32,148 nt of DNA from Thermoplasmata archaeon (GCA_021791335.1 JAJYWS010000037.1:1-32148), one strand, 5' to 3'. Shown: positions 13,394 through 21,886, counted from the stretch's first letter. Numbers and translations are program-made. Notes: generated from the letters alone by a model not told the origin.

Positions 13394-16300
13394 ATGTATA
13401 GACTACCGCCGGGCGCGTGGAAGAAGCTAACGATCGGACTTGTGGCCGTCGTAGCGATCATGTCGGTCGCCGCGTTCAGTGTCACTCCCGTCGCCGGAAT
13501 CGCCGGATCGTCGCTCCCGGCCACTCCCGGTGCGACCGCGGGGGCTCCGATTGCCTCCCCGTCCAAAGCCTCCACGGCACCCAGCGTGACCCATGCCACC
13601 AACACCAAGGCGCCCACGCTCTCCGGACGGGCTGAGCAGATCCTCAAGACGGCCGAATCGTTGGGCGTGCCGGCCCGTGCCGTCTATCTGCCCGACTTCA
13701 ACAACCTCAACCCGACCTTGACGAACGGTCATGTTCACCTGACCTATCTCGGCGGCCCGGCCCCGATGGGGGTCGGCGAATTCGGCCTGGAGAACAACTC
13801 CGGGACCATCACCCCGTACATGCTCAACACCACGAGCGTGGCGGGCACCTTTGCCCCCAGCAACCTTCAGGTACTCTACTTTGACACGGCCAACCCCCAG
13901 CTCTACGGCGTTCAACTGAACGCGGTCGATGTGGGCGTCTCCCTCTTCGGGAGCGCAAGCTACCAGTTCTGGACCCAGAATGTGGTGACCTACAACATCG
14001 CCTCGGGGCAGCTCCAGTTCGAAGACAACGTCTGGAACTTCTCCAGCCCGGCGTCGTACCTTTCCCCGAATGTCTTCCACGCCCACGGCCCGAACGGCAC
14101 CCAGGTCGGAACTCAGTTCTACTACGCCTACTCCGCGCCGATGGTGGTCTCCTATCCGTTCTCCCTGACCCTCTACCTCAACTCGACGTTGGTCGGGGGC
14201 CGGAACGCGGTCTACTTCAACTACTCGGTCACCAACAGCGCCGGCAAGACGATCAGCGGCTCGTACGACTATGTCATCTTCAACTCCCTGGCCGGCAGTG
14301 CGACCACTGTGCCGGCCTCGATGTACCAGGCGGACGGCTACGGCTACAACCCGCTCGGGCTCCCCAACGACTTTGAGATCATCATGGGCGGACCCGGCGG
14401 CGGAAGCTCGACCAACGTCGTCTCGGGCAACGCCACGATGGCCCTGATGTACTGGGATGCCGCCACCTCCTCCTACCAGTCGGTGCCCTCCGCCTACAAT
14501 GTGGGCGGCGAGACCGGTGAGACGGTGGCCGGTGCCGCAGTTTCCTGGACGACCGGGGCCAACGGTATGCCGATGGCCATGATCAACGCCGGTGCCTCGA
14601 TCGTGCAAGGTCTCTGGAACGTCTCGAACGCAGTGGGCACGACCGGGCAGACCGCGTCCACGCTTACGGTGACGCTGGACCCGAGCAACGCCTTCCTGTT
14701 CTTGGTCAACAACGCCGGCGGGGTCAACGCCTCGAACGCCCAGTGGGCCCCGACCGCCTCGACGGGTGTTGTCGTGTCCGGATCGACCTCCTCGTTGACC
14801 TATCTGCTGAACCCGGGAACCTACTCCTACTTGGTCGAGCTGTCCGACTACAGCCCCGCGACCGGTACCTTTACCCTGACCGCCGGGGTGCCCTCGGCCC
14901 TGACCCTGACCTTGTTCCCGAGCTTCACCTCAAATATCTACACCCCGCTCTACGCGTTCTCGAACGCTCAGTTGGCCGCCCTATCGATCTCGGGTAGCGG
15001 CACCGCAACCAACCCTTACGTGATGCCCAACAGCCAGGGGGGCCTGCTCAATGCGACCTTTGGGGTCGTCAACGACTACACCTACCCGGTCTTTGACGGG
15101 GTCTTCTTCGTGAACACCACCGACTACACCACCATCACCGCCCCGGCACTCTCCTATCTGACGCCGTTCTCGGGCCTCTACGCCCTCTACTACCAGAAGG
15201 TCTACGGGTTCCCCAGCACGAACAACCTGCAGATGCAGTTCTTCGAGGTGCAGAACCTGACCCTCGAGAACAGCTATCAGATCATGGGCTGGGCCTCCTA
15301 CTATGTCGAGTCCTACTCGATGCCGCTGTTTTCCACCTACTCGAACGTTCTCTTCTGGAACTCGTCCGCTGACACAGTCTACGCGAATACCTTCAACACC
15401 CAGAGCCAGGCGCTGATTCTCTACGGTGGAACCAACGATGTGGTGGTCAGCAACTTCATCAACGCCACGGCTGCAGTCGCTCCGAACCCGCTCAACTTCC
15501 CGCCGTACACCTTCCCGCTGATGGGAATCCTGCTGGACCAGAACGGCACCTACGTGATCAACAACTACTTTGGCATCAGCCAGGAACCCGCGATCATGCC
15601 CGACTTCAGCATCTACACTGGTGCCTTTGAGCTCTTTACGACCAACAACTGGAACATCAGCACTGTCCCCGCGGAGAACATCATTGGCAATGTCGGAGTC
15701 AGCGGCAACTTCTGGGCGAACTACGGTTCCCCCGAGAACCCGCTCGGACAGGTCTACACGGATGGCGGACTGATCACCTACGGAGGCGATTACTCGGCCC
15801 TGACCTACTTCCCGCTGCAGTCGGTGACCTTCACGGAGTCCGGCCTTCCGGCGGGAACTCCCTGGAATGTCACCCTCAACGGAGTGACCGACACGGGAGT
15901 GGCCGGGCCTGTCTCCTCGACCCTGCTGTTCTACCAGGAGAACGGAACCTATCCGTTCACCGTCGGCATGGTGGCCGGCTACGGGGTCAGCCCGTCGTCC
16001 GGGATGCTGATCGTCCTTGGACCAACCTCGGAGACCGTGGACTACGCGTACGCCTCGGTTACGGCGGACACCGTCCTGGGGAACTACTCGATGCTTTCGT
16101 TTGTCGACAACGTCAGCATCGCGCTCCACAACGCCCCGATCAGCCAGGCCACGGTGAGCCTCTGGATGCAGATCAGTGACAGCCTGACCGGCGCGACCTG
16201 CGCGTTCGTCTCGGAGAACACCTCCATCACCCCAGGGATCACTGGCTACAGCTTCGATGTGACCCCGATCGTGATCGGCACGCAGGCGCTCCTGAACTGC

Positions 16301-16975
16301 CCGCTGCTCGACCTGCACCCCGCTGAACTGACGACCTACGTGAGCGTCTATGGGGTCGCCAATTCCACCAGCCAGACGACCTCGATCGTCCTCAACGAGC
16401 TGGCGCTCTCCCTGCTGAACCCGAGCACCAGCGTCTCGACGGGGAACGTCTCCTTCACCGCGTACTACACGGCGCAGTACGTCCAGAGCGTGGAGATCAT
16501 CGTGTCGGCCCCGACCACACCGGTGGTCCTGTTCAATGCGAGCTTGGCGTGGGCCAGCCCGACCCTCCCGACGACGGCGGTCTGGTACGCGGCCAACCCG
16601 GGTGTCTACCCCTGGGTGCTGACCCTGGTCACCAGCTACGGGACCCTGAGTATCCACGGGGACCTTACCGTGGTCTCATCGGGTGGGACGGTCTACCAGA
16701 ACACCACGGTCTACAGCAACGGCTCGCTGTTCAAGGGCTTGAATGCGGGAGCCTCCGGGACCATCCTCCTGGTGGTCGGCCTGATCATCGGTATGATCGT
16801 CGCGCTCCTTCTGGCCCGCTCGATGATGGCCACCCCGAAGAGCGCCCCCGCGCAGGCCTGGCAGCAGCAGTCGACCACCGCTCCGACCAACCAGTGCAGC
16901 GTCTGCAACCGTTCCTTCGCGACCCCTGAGGAGCTGAAGGAACACGCCAAGACGGAGCACGGGATCAGTTCGTAG
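13394..16975 (+). CDS. Thermopsin-like surface protein with beta-helix region, membrane anchor and cytoplasmic C2H2 zinc finger
   Basis: A 1193-residue protein. A hydrophobic signal segment (KLTIGLVAVVAIMSVAAF) comes first. A thermopsin (peptidase family A5) domain spans roughly residues 65-430, with the typical runs LPDFNNLNPTLTNGHVHLTY, WTQNVVTYN, FEDNVWNFSS, GSYDYVIFN and DFEIIMGG. Next come a short PEGA-like strand region (about 465-505), a NosD-like beta-helix (about 560-790, ending in GNFWANYG...YGGDYSAL), an FTESGLPAGTPWNVTLNG domain common in Thermoplasmata exoproteins, and more beta-sandwich. One membrane helix (about 1120-1142) precedes a tail with C1168, C1171, H1184 and H1189 (C-x2-C-x12-H-x4-H). 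Basic residues after the helix put the finger in the cytoplasm. Thermopsin is an acid protease; its catalytic residues are not firmly established, so activity is inferred. An in-frame ATG at 13382 is an alternative start. Confidence 0.85.
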   Translation: MYRLPPGAWKKLTIGLVAVVAIMSVAAFSVTPVAGIAGSSLPATPGATAGAPIASPSKASTAPSVTHATNTKAPTLSGRAEQILKTAESLGVPARAVYLPDFNNLNPTLTNGHVHLTYLGGPAPMGVGEFGLENNSGTITPYMLNTTSVAGTFAPSNLQVLYFDTANPQLYGVQLNAVDVGVSLFGSASYQFWTQNVVTYNIASGQLQFEDNVWNFSSPASYLSPNVFHAHGPNGTQVGTQFYYAYSAPMVVSYPFSLTLYLNSTLVGGRNAVYFNYSVTNSAGKTISGSYDYVIFNSLAGSATTVPASMYQADGYGYNPLGLPNDFEIIMGGPGGGSSTNVVSGNATMALMYWDAATSSYQSVPSAYNVGGETGETVAGAAVSWTTGANGMPMAMINAGASIVQGLWNVSNAVGTTGQTASTLTVTLDPSNAFLFLVNNAGGVNASNAQWAPTASTGVVVSGSTSSLTYLLNPGTYSYLVELSDYSPATGTFTLTAGVPSALTLTLFPSFTSNIYTPLYAFSNAQLAALSISGSGTATNPYVMPNSQGGLLNATFGVVNDYTYPVFDGVFFVNTTDYTTITAPALSYLTPFSGLYALYYQKVYGFPSTNNLQMQFFEVQNLTLENSYQIMGWASYYVESYSMPLFSTYSNVLFWNSSADTVYANTFNTQSQALILYGGTNDVVVSNFINATAAVAPNPLNFPPYTFPLMGILLDQNGTYVINNYFGISQEPAIMPDFSIYTGAFELFTTNNWNISTVPAENIIGNVGVSGNFWANYGSPENPLGQVYTDGGLITYGGDYSALTYFPLQSVTFTESGLPAGTPWNVTLNGVTDTGVAGPVSSTLLFYQENGTYPFTVGMVAGYGVSPSSGMLIVLGPTSETVDYAYASVTADTVLGNYSMLSFVDNVSIALHNAPISQATVSLWMQISDSLTGATCAFVSENTSITPGITGYSFDVTPIVIGTQALLNCPLLDLHPAELTTYVSVYGVANSTSQTTSIVLNELALSLLNPSTSVSTGNVSFTAYYTAQYVQSVEIIVSAPTTPVVLFNASLAWASPTLPTTAVWYAANPGVYPWVLTLVTSYGTLSIHGDLTVVSSGGTVYQNTTVYSNGSLFKGLNAGASGTILLVVGLIIGMIVALLLARSMMATPKSAPAQAWQQQSTTAPTNQCSVCNRSFATPEELKEHAKTEHGISS

Positions 16976-16989
16976 GCCGACAGATGGGT

Positions 16990-17052
16990 GACCCCCCCTT
17001 CGCCTGGGGGGGGGGTCCTAAACAACCAACCCTTTCCACCCTTCTATTTTTT
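16990..17052 (+). terminator. Terminator after the thermopsin gene
   Basis: A GACCCCCCC / GGGGGGGTC stem (16990-16998 with 17009-17017) lies 14 bases after the stop codon. It is followed by the pyrimidine-rich run CCAACCCTTTCC and then CTTCTATTTTTT, ending at 17052. The T run on the plus strand fits archaeal transcription termination for the upstream gene. The remaining bases to 17140 hold no gene that I can support. Confidence 0.75.
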
Positions 17053-17140
17053 GAAACAGCCGATTCATGGATGGGCGATTTTGGAGGATCCCGGACGTCG
17101 GGCGGTGGACTCGAAGGAACGTAGGCCCGAGATCGCCCGG

Positions 17141-18370
17141 CTACTCGAAGCGCAGCGTCGGATACTCGGAGCGCCAGCGCTGCACCTCCGCCCGCACCTC
17201 CGAACGCTCGACCCCTCCCAAGTTGAGGAGCTGGGCAAGCCGTCCCATCTCTCGGGGCTCGACGCCCAGCCGGGTCACCTCGGCGGTTCCGATCCGCCCG
17301 ACCAGGTCGAGAATGAGGCCCTGGGGCTCGAGCCTTCGGGCGAGTTCCCCCGGACCCAACGCGAAGCGCTCCCGGAAGCGCCGGGGGTCGATGTGGATCT
17401 GGTGGGAGCGGGAGAACCCCTGCGGCTCGGCGACCATCGGCCAGCCGAGGTCGGAGAGTTCGCGGGCGAGCCGTTGGGCGCTTTCAACGACCGTCTGGGC
17501 ATACTCCGCGCCCACCCGCTCGAACTCCAGCAGGGTCTGGGTCAGCGCCGCGATCCGGTTCCAGTGGGCATTGTCGAAGATCCTCCAGACCAGGGCCGGG
17601 TCGATCTGCCGAAACAGATCCTCACGGTCGGTCACCAGGAGTCCGCCCTGAGGGCCGAAGAACGACTTGTGGGTACTTCCGAAGAGAAGGTCGGCCCCCT
17701 CCCGCAAAGGATCCTGAAAGACGCCCCCGGCGATCAGACCGAGGACGTGCGAGGCATCGTAGAAGAGGAGCCCGCCCCAGCGGTGGGTCTCCTCGGCGAT
17801 CTCCCGGACCGGATACGGGAAGAGGAAGAAGCTCTGGCCGAGCAGCACCGCATCGGGACGCTCGGCCCGGATCACTTCGAGGGCCTGGTCGGCCACGACC
17901 GACCCGCCGGGCCCGTCCGCCGGCAGCGGGCGGACCTTCCAGCCGAACAGGGCGGGGATGAAGCCGGGGGCGTAGCCATCGTAGCCTCCTTGCTCCGGCG
18001 AGATCGCCAGCAGTTTGGCGCCGGAGGGCAGCAACGGCGCCATCGCCGACAGGGCGGCGATATGGCCGGAGAGGGGGCGCACGGTGGCCCAGCGGCCGTG
18101 GAAGATCCGGGAGGCGACCCGGTTGCCGAGCTCCTCGATCCGGTCGGTATACCGGGTGCCCGCGTAGCTGTTGTCGATCGACTCCCCATGGAAGGTCGTG
18201 GATATCGGCAGGGTGTAGCGGCCGGCCAGGTCGCTCGCGAGGTAGCGTTTGGCCGTCGCCGAGAGCGCGTTCTCGCTCGGCAGGAGGTTGAAGACCTCCC
18301 GGCCCCGCCAGCGATTGTGGGCGCGCACCCAGCGCGCCAGGGTCCGCTCGTCGAGGCTACGCGTCACCAT
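17141..18370 (-). CDS. glyA: Serine hydroxymethyltransferase-like PLP enzyme
   Basis: SHMT converts serine and a tetrahydrofolate or pterin carrier to glycine and the methylene carrier. The 409-residue protein has the start motif FNLLPSENALS, DASHVLGLIAGG (cofactor Asp and His) and GSTHKSFFGPQGG with the PLP lysine K235, matching the usual TTTHKTLRGPRGG. The C-terminal TAEVTRLG fits family motif RLGTxxxTR. However, the usual substrate-loop motif (GYPGKRYYGG) is replaced by a longer stretch containing ESIDNSYAGTRYTDRIEELG, so the substrate or carrier may differ. ATG 18370 is chosen; GTGA complementary to 16S lies upstream. GTG 18385 is an alternative start. It overlaps csl4 by 14 bases and is the last gene of the cluster. 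Confidence 0.82.
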   Translation of the reverse strand: MVTRSLDERTLARWVRAHNRWRGREVFNLLPSENALSATAKRYLASDLAGRYTLPISTTFHGESIDNSYAGTRYTDRIEELGNRVASRIFHGRWATVRPLSGHIAALSAMAPLLPSGAKLLAISPEQGGYDGYAPGFIPALFGWKVRPLPADGPGGSVVADQALEVIRAERPDAVLLGQSFFLFPYPVREIAEETHRWGGLLFYDASHVLGLIAGGVFQDPLREGADLLFGSTHKSFFGPQGGLLVTDREDLFRQIDPALVWRIFDNAHWNRIAALTQTLLEFERVGAEYAQTVVESAQRLARELSDLGWPMVAEPQGFSRSHQIHIDPRRFRERFALGPGELARRLEPQGLILDLVGRIGTAEVTRLGVEPREMGRLAQLLNLGGVERSEVRAEVQRWRSEYPTLRFE

Positions 18371-18956
18371 GATGGGCCGGTTCACCGGGCAAGGGGAGCA
18401 GCTGGCCCTCGGCCATCTTGCGGTGCTCGCGGTTGCCGCACCTCGGGCACTCGAACTGATCCGCCTTGCGGCCCATCAGCCCGTGGCAGACCTGGCAACG
18501 GGCGGAGATCACCCCGAGGTTGGCGGGCGCCGTCGTGAGCTTCACCGACGGGGCCGACTGGAGGACCCGGGCCAGCAGGATGTCGCCGACCGCGAATTCG
18601 CTCCCGAGGGACTCTGTGTACCCTTCCCGGGCCTTGGAGATGTGGACGGTTCCCTCGGGATCGCCGGGGACCGGGCGGCGGCTACCGGCGGTCGCCAGGA
18701 TCGTACAGATGGCCATCGCCGACTTGAGCTCGTCGACCCGCGCGTAGACCAGGTCCCCCTCCGAGACCTGGGGGATGCCGTTGCGCGGGATCACATGGAC
18801 GCTGCGGTCGGTGGGATCGATGTGGGAGATGCCCAGCACCGAGGCGTAGATCCGGCCGGAGTCCTCGTAGGTGCCACGGCCCGGGACAAACTCCTCGGCG
18901 GCGCCGAGGTACTCTCCGGGGATGACCAGCTTCGGGGGTTCGGGGGAACTGCTCAT
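18357..18956 (-). CDS. csl4: Exosome subunit Csl4
   Basis: Csl4 is a cap protein of the archaeal exosome that binds RNA and recruits DnaG to the Rrp41/Rrp42 core for 3'-5' decay and tailing. The 199-residue protein shows the short N-terminal domain (VIPGEYLGAAEEFVPGRGTY), a central S1 RNA-binding domain (GDLVYARVDELKSAMAICTI through GDILLARVLQ) and a C-terminal zinc ribbon with four cysteines, CQVC and CPRC, followed by GNREHRKM. Length is typical. The ATG overlaps the stop of the methyltransferase gene (ATGA), showing coupling. The ORF continues upstream, but the conserved part starts at this ATG. Confidence 0.95.
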   Translation of the reverse strand: MSSSPEPPKLVIPGEYLGAAEEFVPGRGTYEDSGRIYASVLGISHIDPTDRSVHVIPRNGIPQVSEGDLVYARVDELKSAMAICTILATAGSRRPVPGDPEGTVHISKAREGYTESLGSEFAVGDILLARVLQSAPSVKLTTAPANLGVISARCQVCHGLMGRKADQFECPRCGNREHRKMAEGQLLPLPGEPAHHGDA

Positions 18957-19546
18957 GGGGATTCGCTTCGCTCCAGAACCCACAGATCGACCTTCAAGGG
19001 CCGCGAGCGGGCCCGATGGTGCGGGAACAACGCCGGGAGCTCCCACGGCACCGGGTGAAGATCGAGGATGCGGGTCTTGGCTTGGACGGCTCTGCGAGCT
19101 ATAAAGCTTCGCGACGCGGCCAGAGCGAATCCGTACACCCGCCGGGGCTGGAGCCGGAATGCCGCATCCCAAAACTCGCGGTCGGCCCCTTGCCGCTGGG
19201 CGCCGAACGGGGGGTTCATGACCACCGTGTCGGCCCGGCCGGTCGCCTGCCGGACCTCGGCGGGATGGAATACCACCGGTAGCTCCCAGCGGGTCGCCCA
19301 CTCCCGGGCGATCGCGACCAGGACGGGGTCGACCTCCCACCCCACCACGGAACGCGCCCCGAGGAGGGCCGCGCCGAGCGCCAGGACTCCGGTACCGGCC
19401 CCCAGGTCGGCCACGGTCCGCCCCTCCAGGTCGTCGCGTTGCCACGCGCCGAGGAGAAGCTCGGCCGCCCGTTCGGGGGGAGTCGGCACCTGTTCGAGGG
19501 CCGGATCCGGCGTCGGCGGGCCGGGCAGTTTCGCCAGGCGGATCAC
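18953..19546 (-). CDS. METTL5-like N6-adenine RNA methyltransferase
   Basis: An SAM-dependent methyltransferase. Human METTL5 places m6A on 18S rRNA, and archaeal relatives are expected to act on rRNA; that target is inference here. The 197-residue protein carries LEQVPTPPERAAEL at the N terminus, typical of this family, the SAM-binding motif VADLGAGTGVLALGAALLGA, an acidic ribose-binding position in VVGWEVDP, and the catalytic NPPF in VVMNPPFGAQRQGADREF. The start is uncertain: no ATG precedes the core. GTG 19546 is used, but homology suggests translation may begin a few residues earlier, in the 47 bases between this GTG and the tRNA 3' end. No promoter is visible there, so it is probably co-transcribed with the tRNA. 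Confidence 0.85.
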   Translation of the reverse strand: MIRLAKLPGPPTPDPALEQVPTPPERAAELLLGAWQRDDLEGRTVADLGAGTGVLALGAALLGARSVVGWEVDPVLVAIAREWATRWELPVVFHPAEVRQATGRADTVVMNPPFGAQRQGADREFWDAAFRLQPRRVYGFALAASRSFIARRAVQAKTRILDLHPVPWELPALFPHHRARSRPLKVDLWVLERSESP

Positions 19547-19593
19547 CAGTTGACGGTGGCTCAGGGCCGGGCGGGGGACCGAAGTGATGCCGT

Positions 19594-19710
19594 TGCGGGG
19601 AGCCGGATTCGAACCGGCGAACGCCTTCGCGACAGGATCTCTCGGCACGGGGTCGGGGGCGACTCCCGGCGTTTAAGTCCTGCGCCGTTGCCCGGCTTGG
19701 CTATCCCCGC
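19594..19710 (-). tRNA. tRNA-Leu (anticodon UAA) with an intron
   Basis: On the minus strand the acceptor stem GCGGGGA/TCCCCGC is perfect, with discriminator A at 19594. The D arm is GCC/GGC, the anticodon stem CAGGA/TCCTG, and there is a long class II variable arm. The T arm is GCCGG-TTCGAAT-CCGGC. The anticodon is TAA (19675-19673). A 33-base intron (19671-19639) sits after position 37, the canonical archaeal site; it folds as a hairpin (CGGG-A-GTCG closed by CGAC-CCCG) and gives a relaxed bulge-helix-bulge at the splice sites. Discriminator A and the long variable arm support leucine rather than serine. Only four bases separate the 5' end from the stop of the PRC-barrel gene. Confidence 0.93.
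19639..19671 (-). other. tRNA-Leu intron (37/38)
   Basis: These 33 bases interrupt the anticodon loop between nucleotides 37 (19672) and 38 (19638). The inner stem pairs CGGG with CCCG and GTCG with CGAC around a CCCC loop. The central helix next to the splice sites pairs only partly, so this is a relaxed bulge-helix-bulge. Removal would need the archaeal splicing endonuclease; RtcB (8039-9490) would join the exons. Confidence 0.85.
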
Positions 19711-19714
19711 GCCC

Positions 19715-20020
19715 TCAACGGGCGGCCGACGGTGCGGGTTCCGCCTCGGGCTCCTCTTCGGCCCGGGACATCCCCTTCTTCAACGAAACGCGCTGCGGGA
19801 AGTACTTGAGCAGGATGACGTCGTTGACGGCGCTGACCCACCGGTAGGGCACGCTGACCGGCCGGGACTCCTCGACGAGCACCGCCGCCGTCTCATCGAC
19901 ATAGAGCCCTTCGATCTTCGCTCCGTCCACATCGACGATGACGTTGTCCACTTCCCCCAACAGCCGTCCGTCGGGGGTGTAGATCTGGCGGCCCAGGTAT
20001 TCGGTCATTTCGACGAGCAT
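19715..20020 (-). CDS. PRC-barrel domain protein
   Basis: A small (101 residues) beta-barrel protein of the PRC-barrel family, which includes the C-terminal part of RimM and archaeal stand-alone forms of unknown role. Characteristic parts are YLGRQIYTPDGRLLGEVDNVIVDVD, KIEGLYVDE and VSVPYRWVSAVNDVILLKYF; the tail is charged and Ala/Pro-rich. Archaeal forms have been linked to RNA or to cell-division factors (CdpB family), but no specific role is visible here. ATG 20020 begins the domain directly. An ATATG element at 20052-20058 may act as its TATA box. Its stop codon is four bases from the tRNA-Leu 5' end. Confidence 0.85.
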   Translation of the reverse strand: MLVEMTEYLGRQIYTPDGRLLGEVDNVIVDVDGAKIEGLYVDETAAVLVEESRPVSVPYRWVSAVNDVILLKYFPQRVSLKKGMSRAEEEPEAEPAPSAAR

Positions 20021-20104
20021 CGGAATCCCGGCCGGTGGACGAGCGGCCGCCTTCATATGCCTTTGGGCGGAGGGGCAGCTCCCCATTCCCTCCCGGGGAA
20101 GGGC

Positions 20105-21886
20105 TCATCCGCCGCCGGTGCCCGGGGCGCTCTGACGGACCTGCTGACGGTACATCCGGCGCAGTTCCGTGCTGGAGGTCGCATCGGTCGGCGCCTTCTC
20201 GTCACGGAACCGGCCCGTGAAGCGGGGGAACCGCAGGGCGAAACCGCTCCCCGGTCGAATCGCGCCGAAGTCGGCCCGATGGATCGGGCTCAGGGTCAGC
20301 TCGGCGCCCCGGACCTCCAGGACGAGGCCGGGCCGGAACCAGCGGTCCGGGGCGAGGCCGGTGTCGACCATCGGGGGCCGGTCGGCGCAGCTCCACGGGG
20401 CGAGGCGGCCGGGCATCTCGGCGAGGGCGGCATCGTCGAAGCCGGTCCCCACCTTGCAGAACGACTCGAAGCGGTCCTTCTCGGGGTTGTAGCTCGCGAG
20501 GAGGAAGGCCCCGAACCGCCCGGCCCGCCGGCCCCGGCCGTGGAAGGCCCCGATCACGACGCCGTCGAGCGAATCGGAGAGCCCTTCGGCATACTCCCGC
20601 TTGTACTTGATCCACCAGAACCCGCGGGCCCCGGCCCGGTACTGGCTCTCGGGGGCCAGCGATTTCACCATGACCCCTTCGGCCCCCTCCGACAGGGCCA
20701 GGTCGAAGAACTCCTCGGCCGGGCCCAGGGCCTCGACTCGCCGTTGCTCGGCGAGCCGCACGGAGGGGCCGGGGGCGATCAACCCCTCGAGTCGGCTCCG
20801 ACGTTCGGGGAACGGCCGGTCCAGCGTGAGGTCGGTCCCCTCGAGCAGCACGTCGAAGAGGAAGAGGCAGACCGGGACCTCCGACTGGAGCCGATCGAGC
20901 TCATAGATCCGGCCCCGTCGGCGGGAGATCTCCTGGAAGGGGCGGATCTCGTCGGTATCGGGATCGACGGGGACGCATTCCCCCTCCAGCACGGCGGGTC
21001 GACGCCGAACGGCGGCCGGCAGGGTAGCCACCAGATCCGGGAACTGGGCGTCGATCCTCTCGAGCCGCCGGGAGAACAGCCGCACGGTGCCGTCGTCGGC
21101 CACGTGGGCCTGCACCCGCAGCCCGTCGTACTTGTATTCCAAAGCGGCCGGACCGTGCATCCGCTTCAGGGCCTCCGGAAGGCTCCGGGCCCGTTCGGCC
21201 AGCATCGGCCGAACCGGGCGACCCACCTGGATGGTCACCGAATCCATCGCCTCGAGGCCGTGACGGCTCAGTTCCCCGGCCACCCAGCCGAGGTCGCTGC
21301 ACAGGTTGAAGGCCCGTTCGATCCGGGCCCGCGCCGCCTTCGAGCCGTCGGCAAAGGCGTGGGCGAGGGCGTCGAGGAGGGTCATCTCCCGGATCCCGAT
21401 CCGGAGACTGCCGAGGACGAACCGGATCAGGTAGCGGGCCTCCACCGGCCCGGCGCGAACTAGGAGGCCGGTGAGTCGCCGCAGCCGCTCCTCCTGGGCC
21501 CCGTCGCCCCGGCTGGCGGCGATCGCCCGGAGTTCCGCATAGACCTCCTCGACCTCCAACGGCTCGAGGGGCTCCAGACGGCGCTGCCCCGAGCGGAGCC
21601 GCTCGGCGGTGACTCCGAGGTCGCCCGAGACCGTCGACTCCCGACGGACCTGACCGTCCTCGACCCCGGCCGCTTGGGCGATCGCCTTTCGGGCCAACGC
21701 CTCCCCGACGCCCAGTTCGATGCCCTCGAACTCCGGCCGAAGAAGCCCCTGCGAAAGGTAGAGGAGGCTCGGCAGCAGTTGAGGGGGGGTGGCGCGGAAG
21801 AGCTCGCTCAGCAGCGTCCGAACCTCGGAGTGCTGCCGGGTGGCCTCCAGTCGTTCGTAGACCTCGACCAGGTCACGGTACCGCAT
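20105..21886 (-). CDS. lig: ATP-dependent DNA ligase
   Basis: Seals nicks during replication and repair. The 593-residue protein is a full-length archaeal LigB/LIG1-type enzyme: an alpha-helical DNA-binding domain (MRYRDLVEVYERLEATRQHS to about residue 220), then the adenylation domain with motif I EYKYDGLRVQ (nucleophile K252), RLFSRRLERID, LEGECVPVD, LFLFDVLLEG and EGVMVKSL, then WWIKYKREYAEG at the boundary to the OB domain. The C-terminal end TGRFRDEKAPTDATSS is typical. The ATG at 21886 is chosen because the conserved N terminus starts there; it overlaps the end of rpe by 14 bases, showing coupling. Confidence 0.97.
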   Translation of the reverse strand: MRYRDLVEVYERLEATRQHSEVRTLLSELFRATPPQLLPSLLYLSQGLLRPEFEGIELGVGEALARKAIAQAAGVEDGQVRRESTVSGDLGVTAERLRSGQRRLEPLEPLEVEEVYAELRAIAASRGDGAQEERLRRLTGLLVRAGPVEARYLIRFVLGSLRIGIREMTLLDALAHAFADGSKAARARIERAFNLCSDLGWVAGELSRHGLEAMDSVTIQVGRPVRPMLAERARSLPEALKRMHGPAALEYKYDGLRVQAHVADDGTVRLFSRRLERIDAQFPDLVATLPAAVRRRPAVLEGECVPVDPDTDEIRPFQEISRRRGRIYELDRLQSEVPVCLFLFDVLLEGTDLTLDRPFPERRSRLEGLIAPGPSVRLAEQRRVEALGPAEEFFDLALSEGAEGVMVKSLAPESQYRAGARGFWWIKYKREYAEGLSDSLDGVVIGAFHGRGRRAGRFGAFLLASYNPEKDRFESFCKVGTGFDDAALAEMPGRLAPWSCADRPPMVDTGLAPDRWFRPGLVLEVRGAELTLSPIHRADFGAIRPGSGFALRFPRFTGRFRDEKAPTDATSSTELRRMYRQQVRQSAPGTGGG

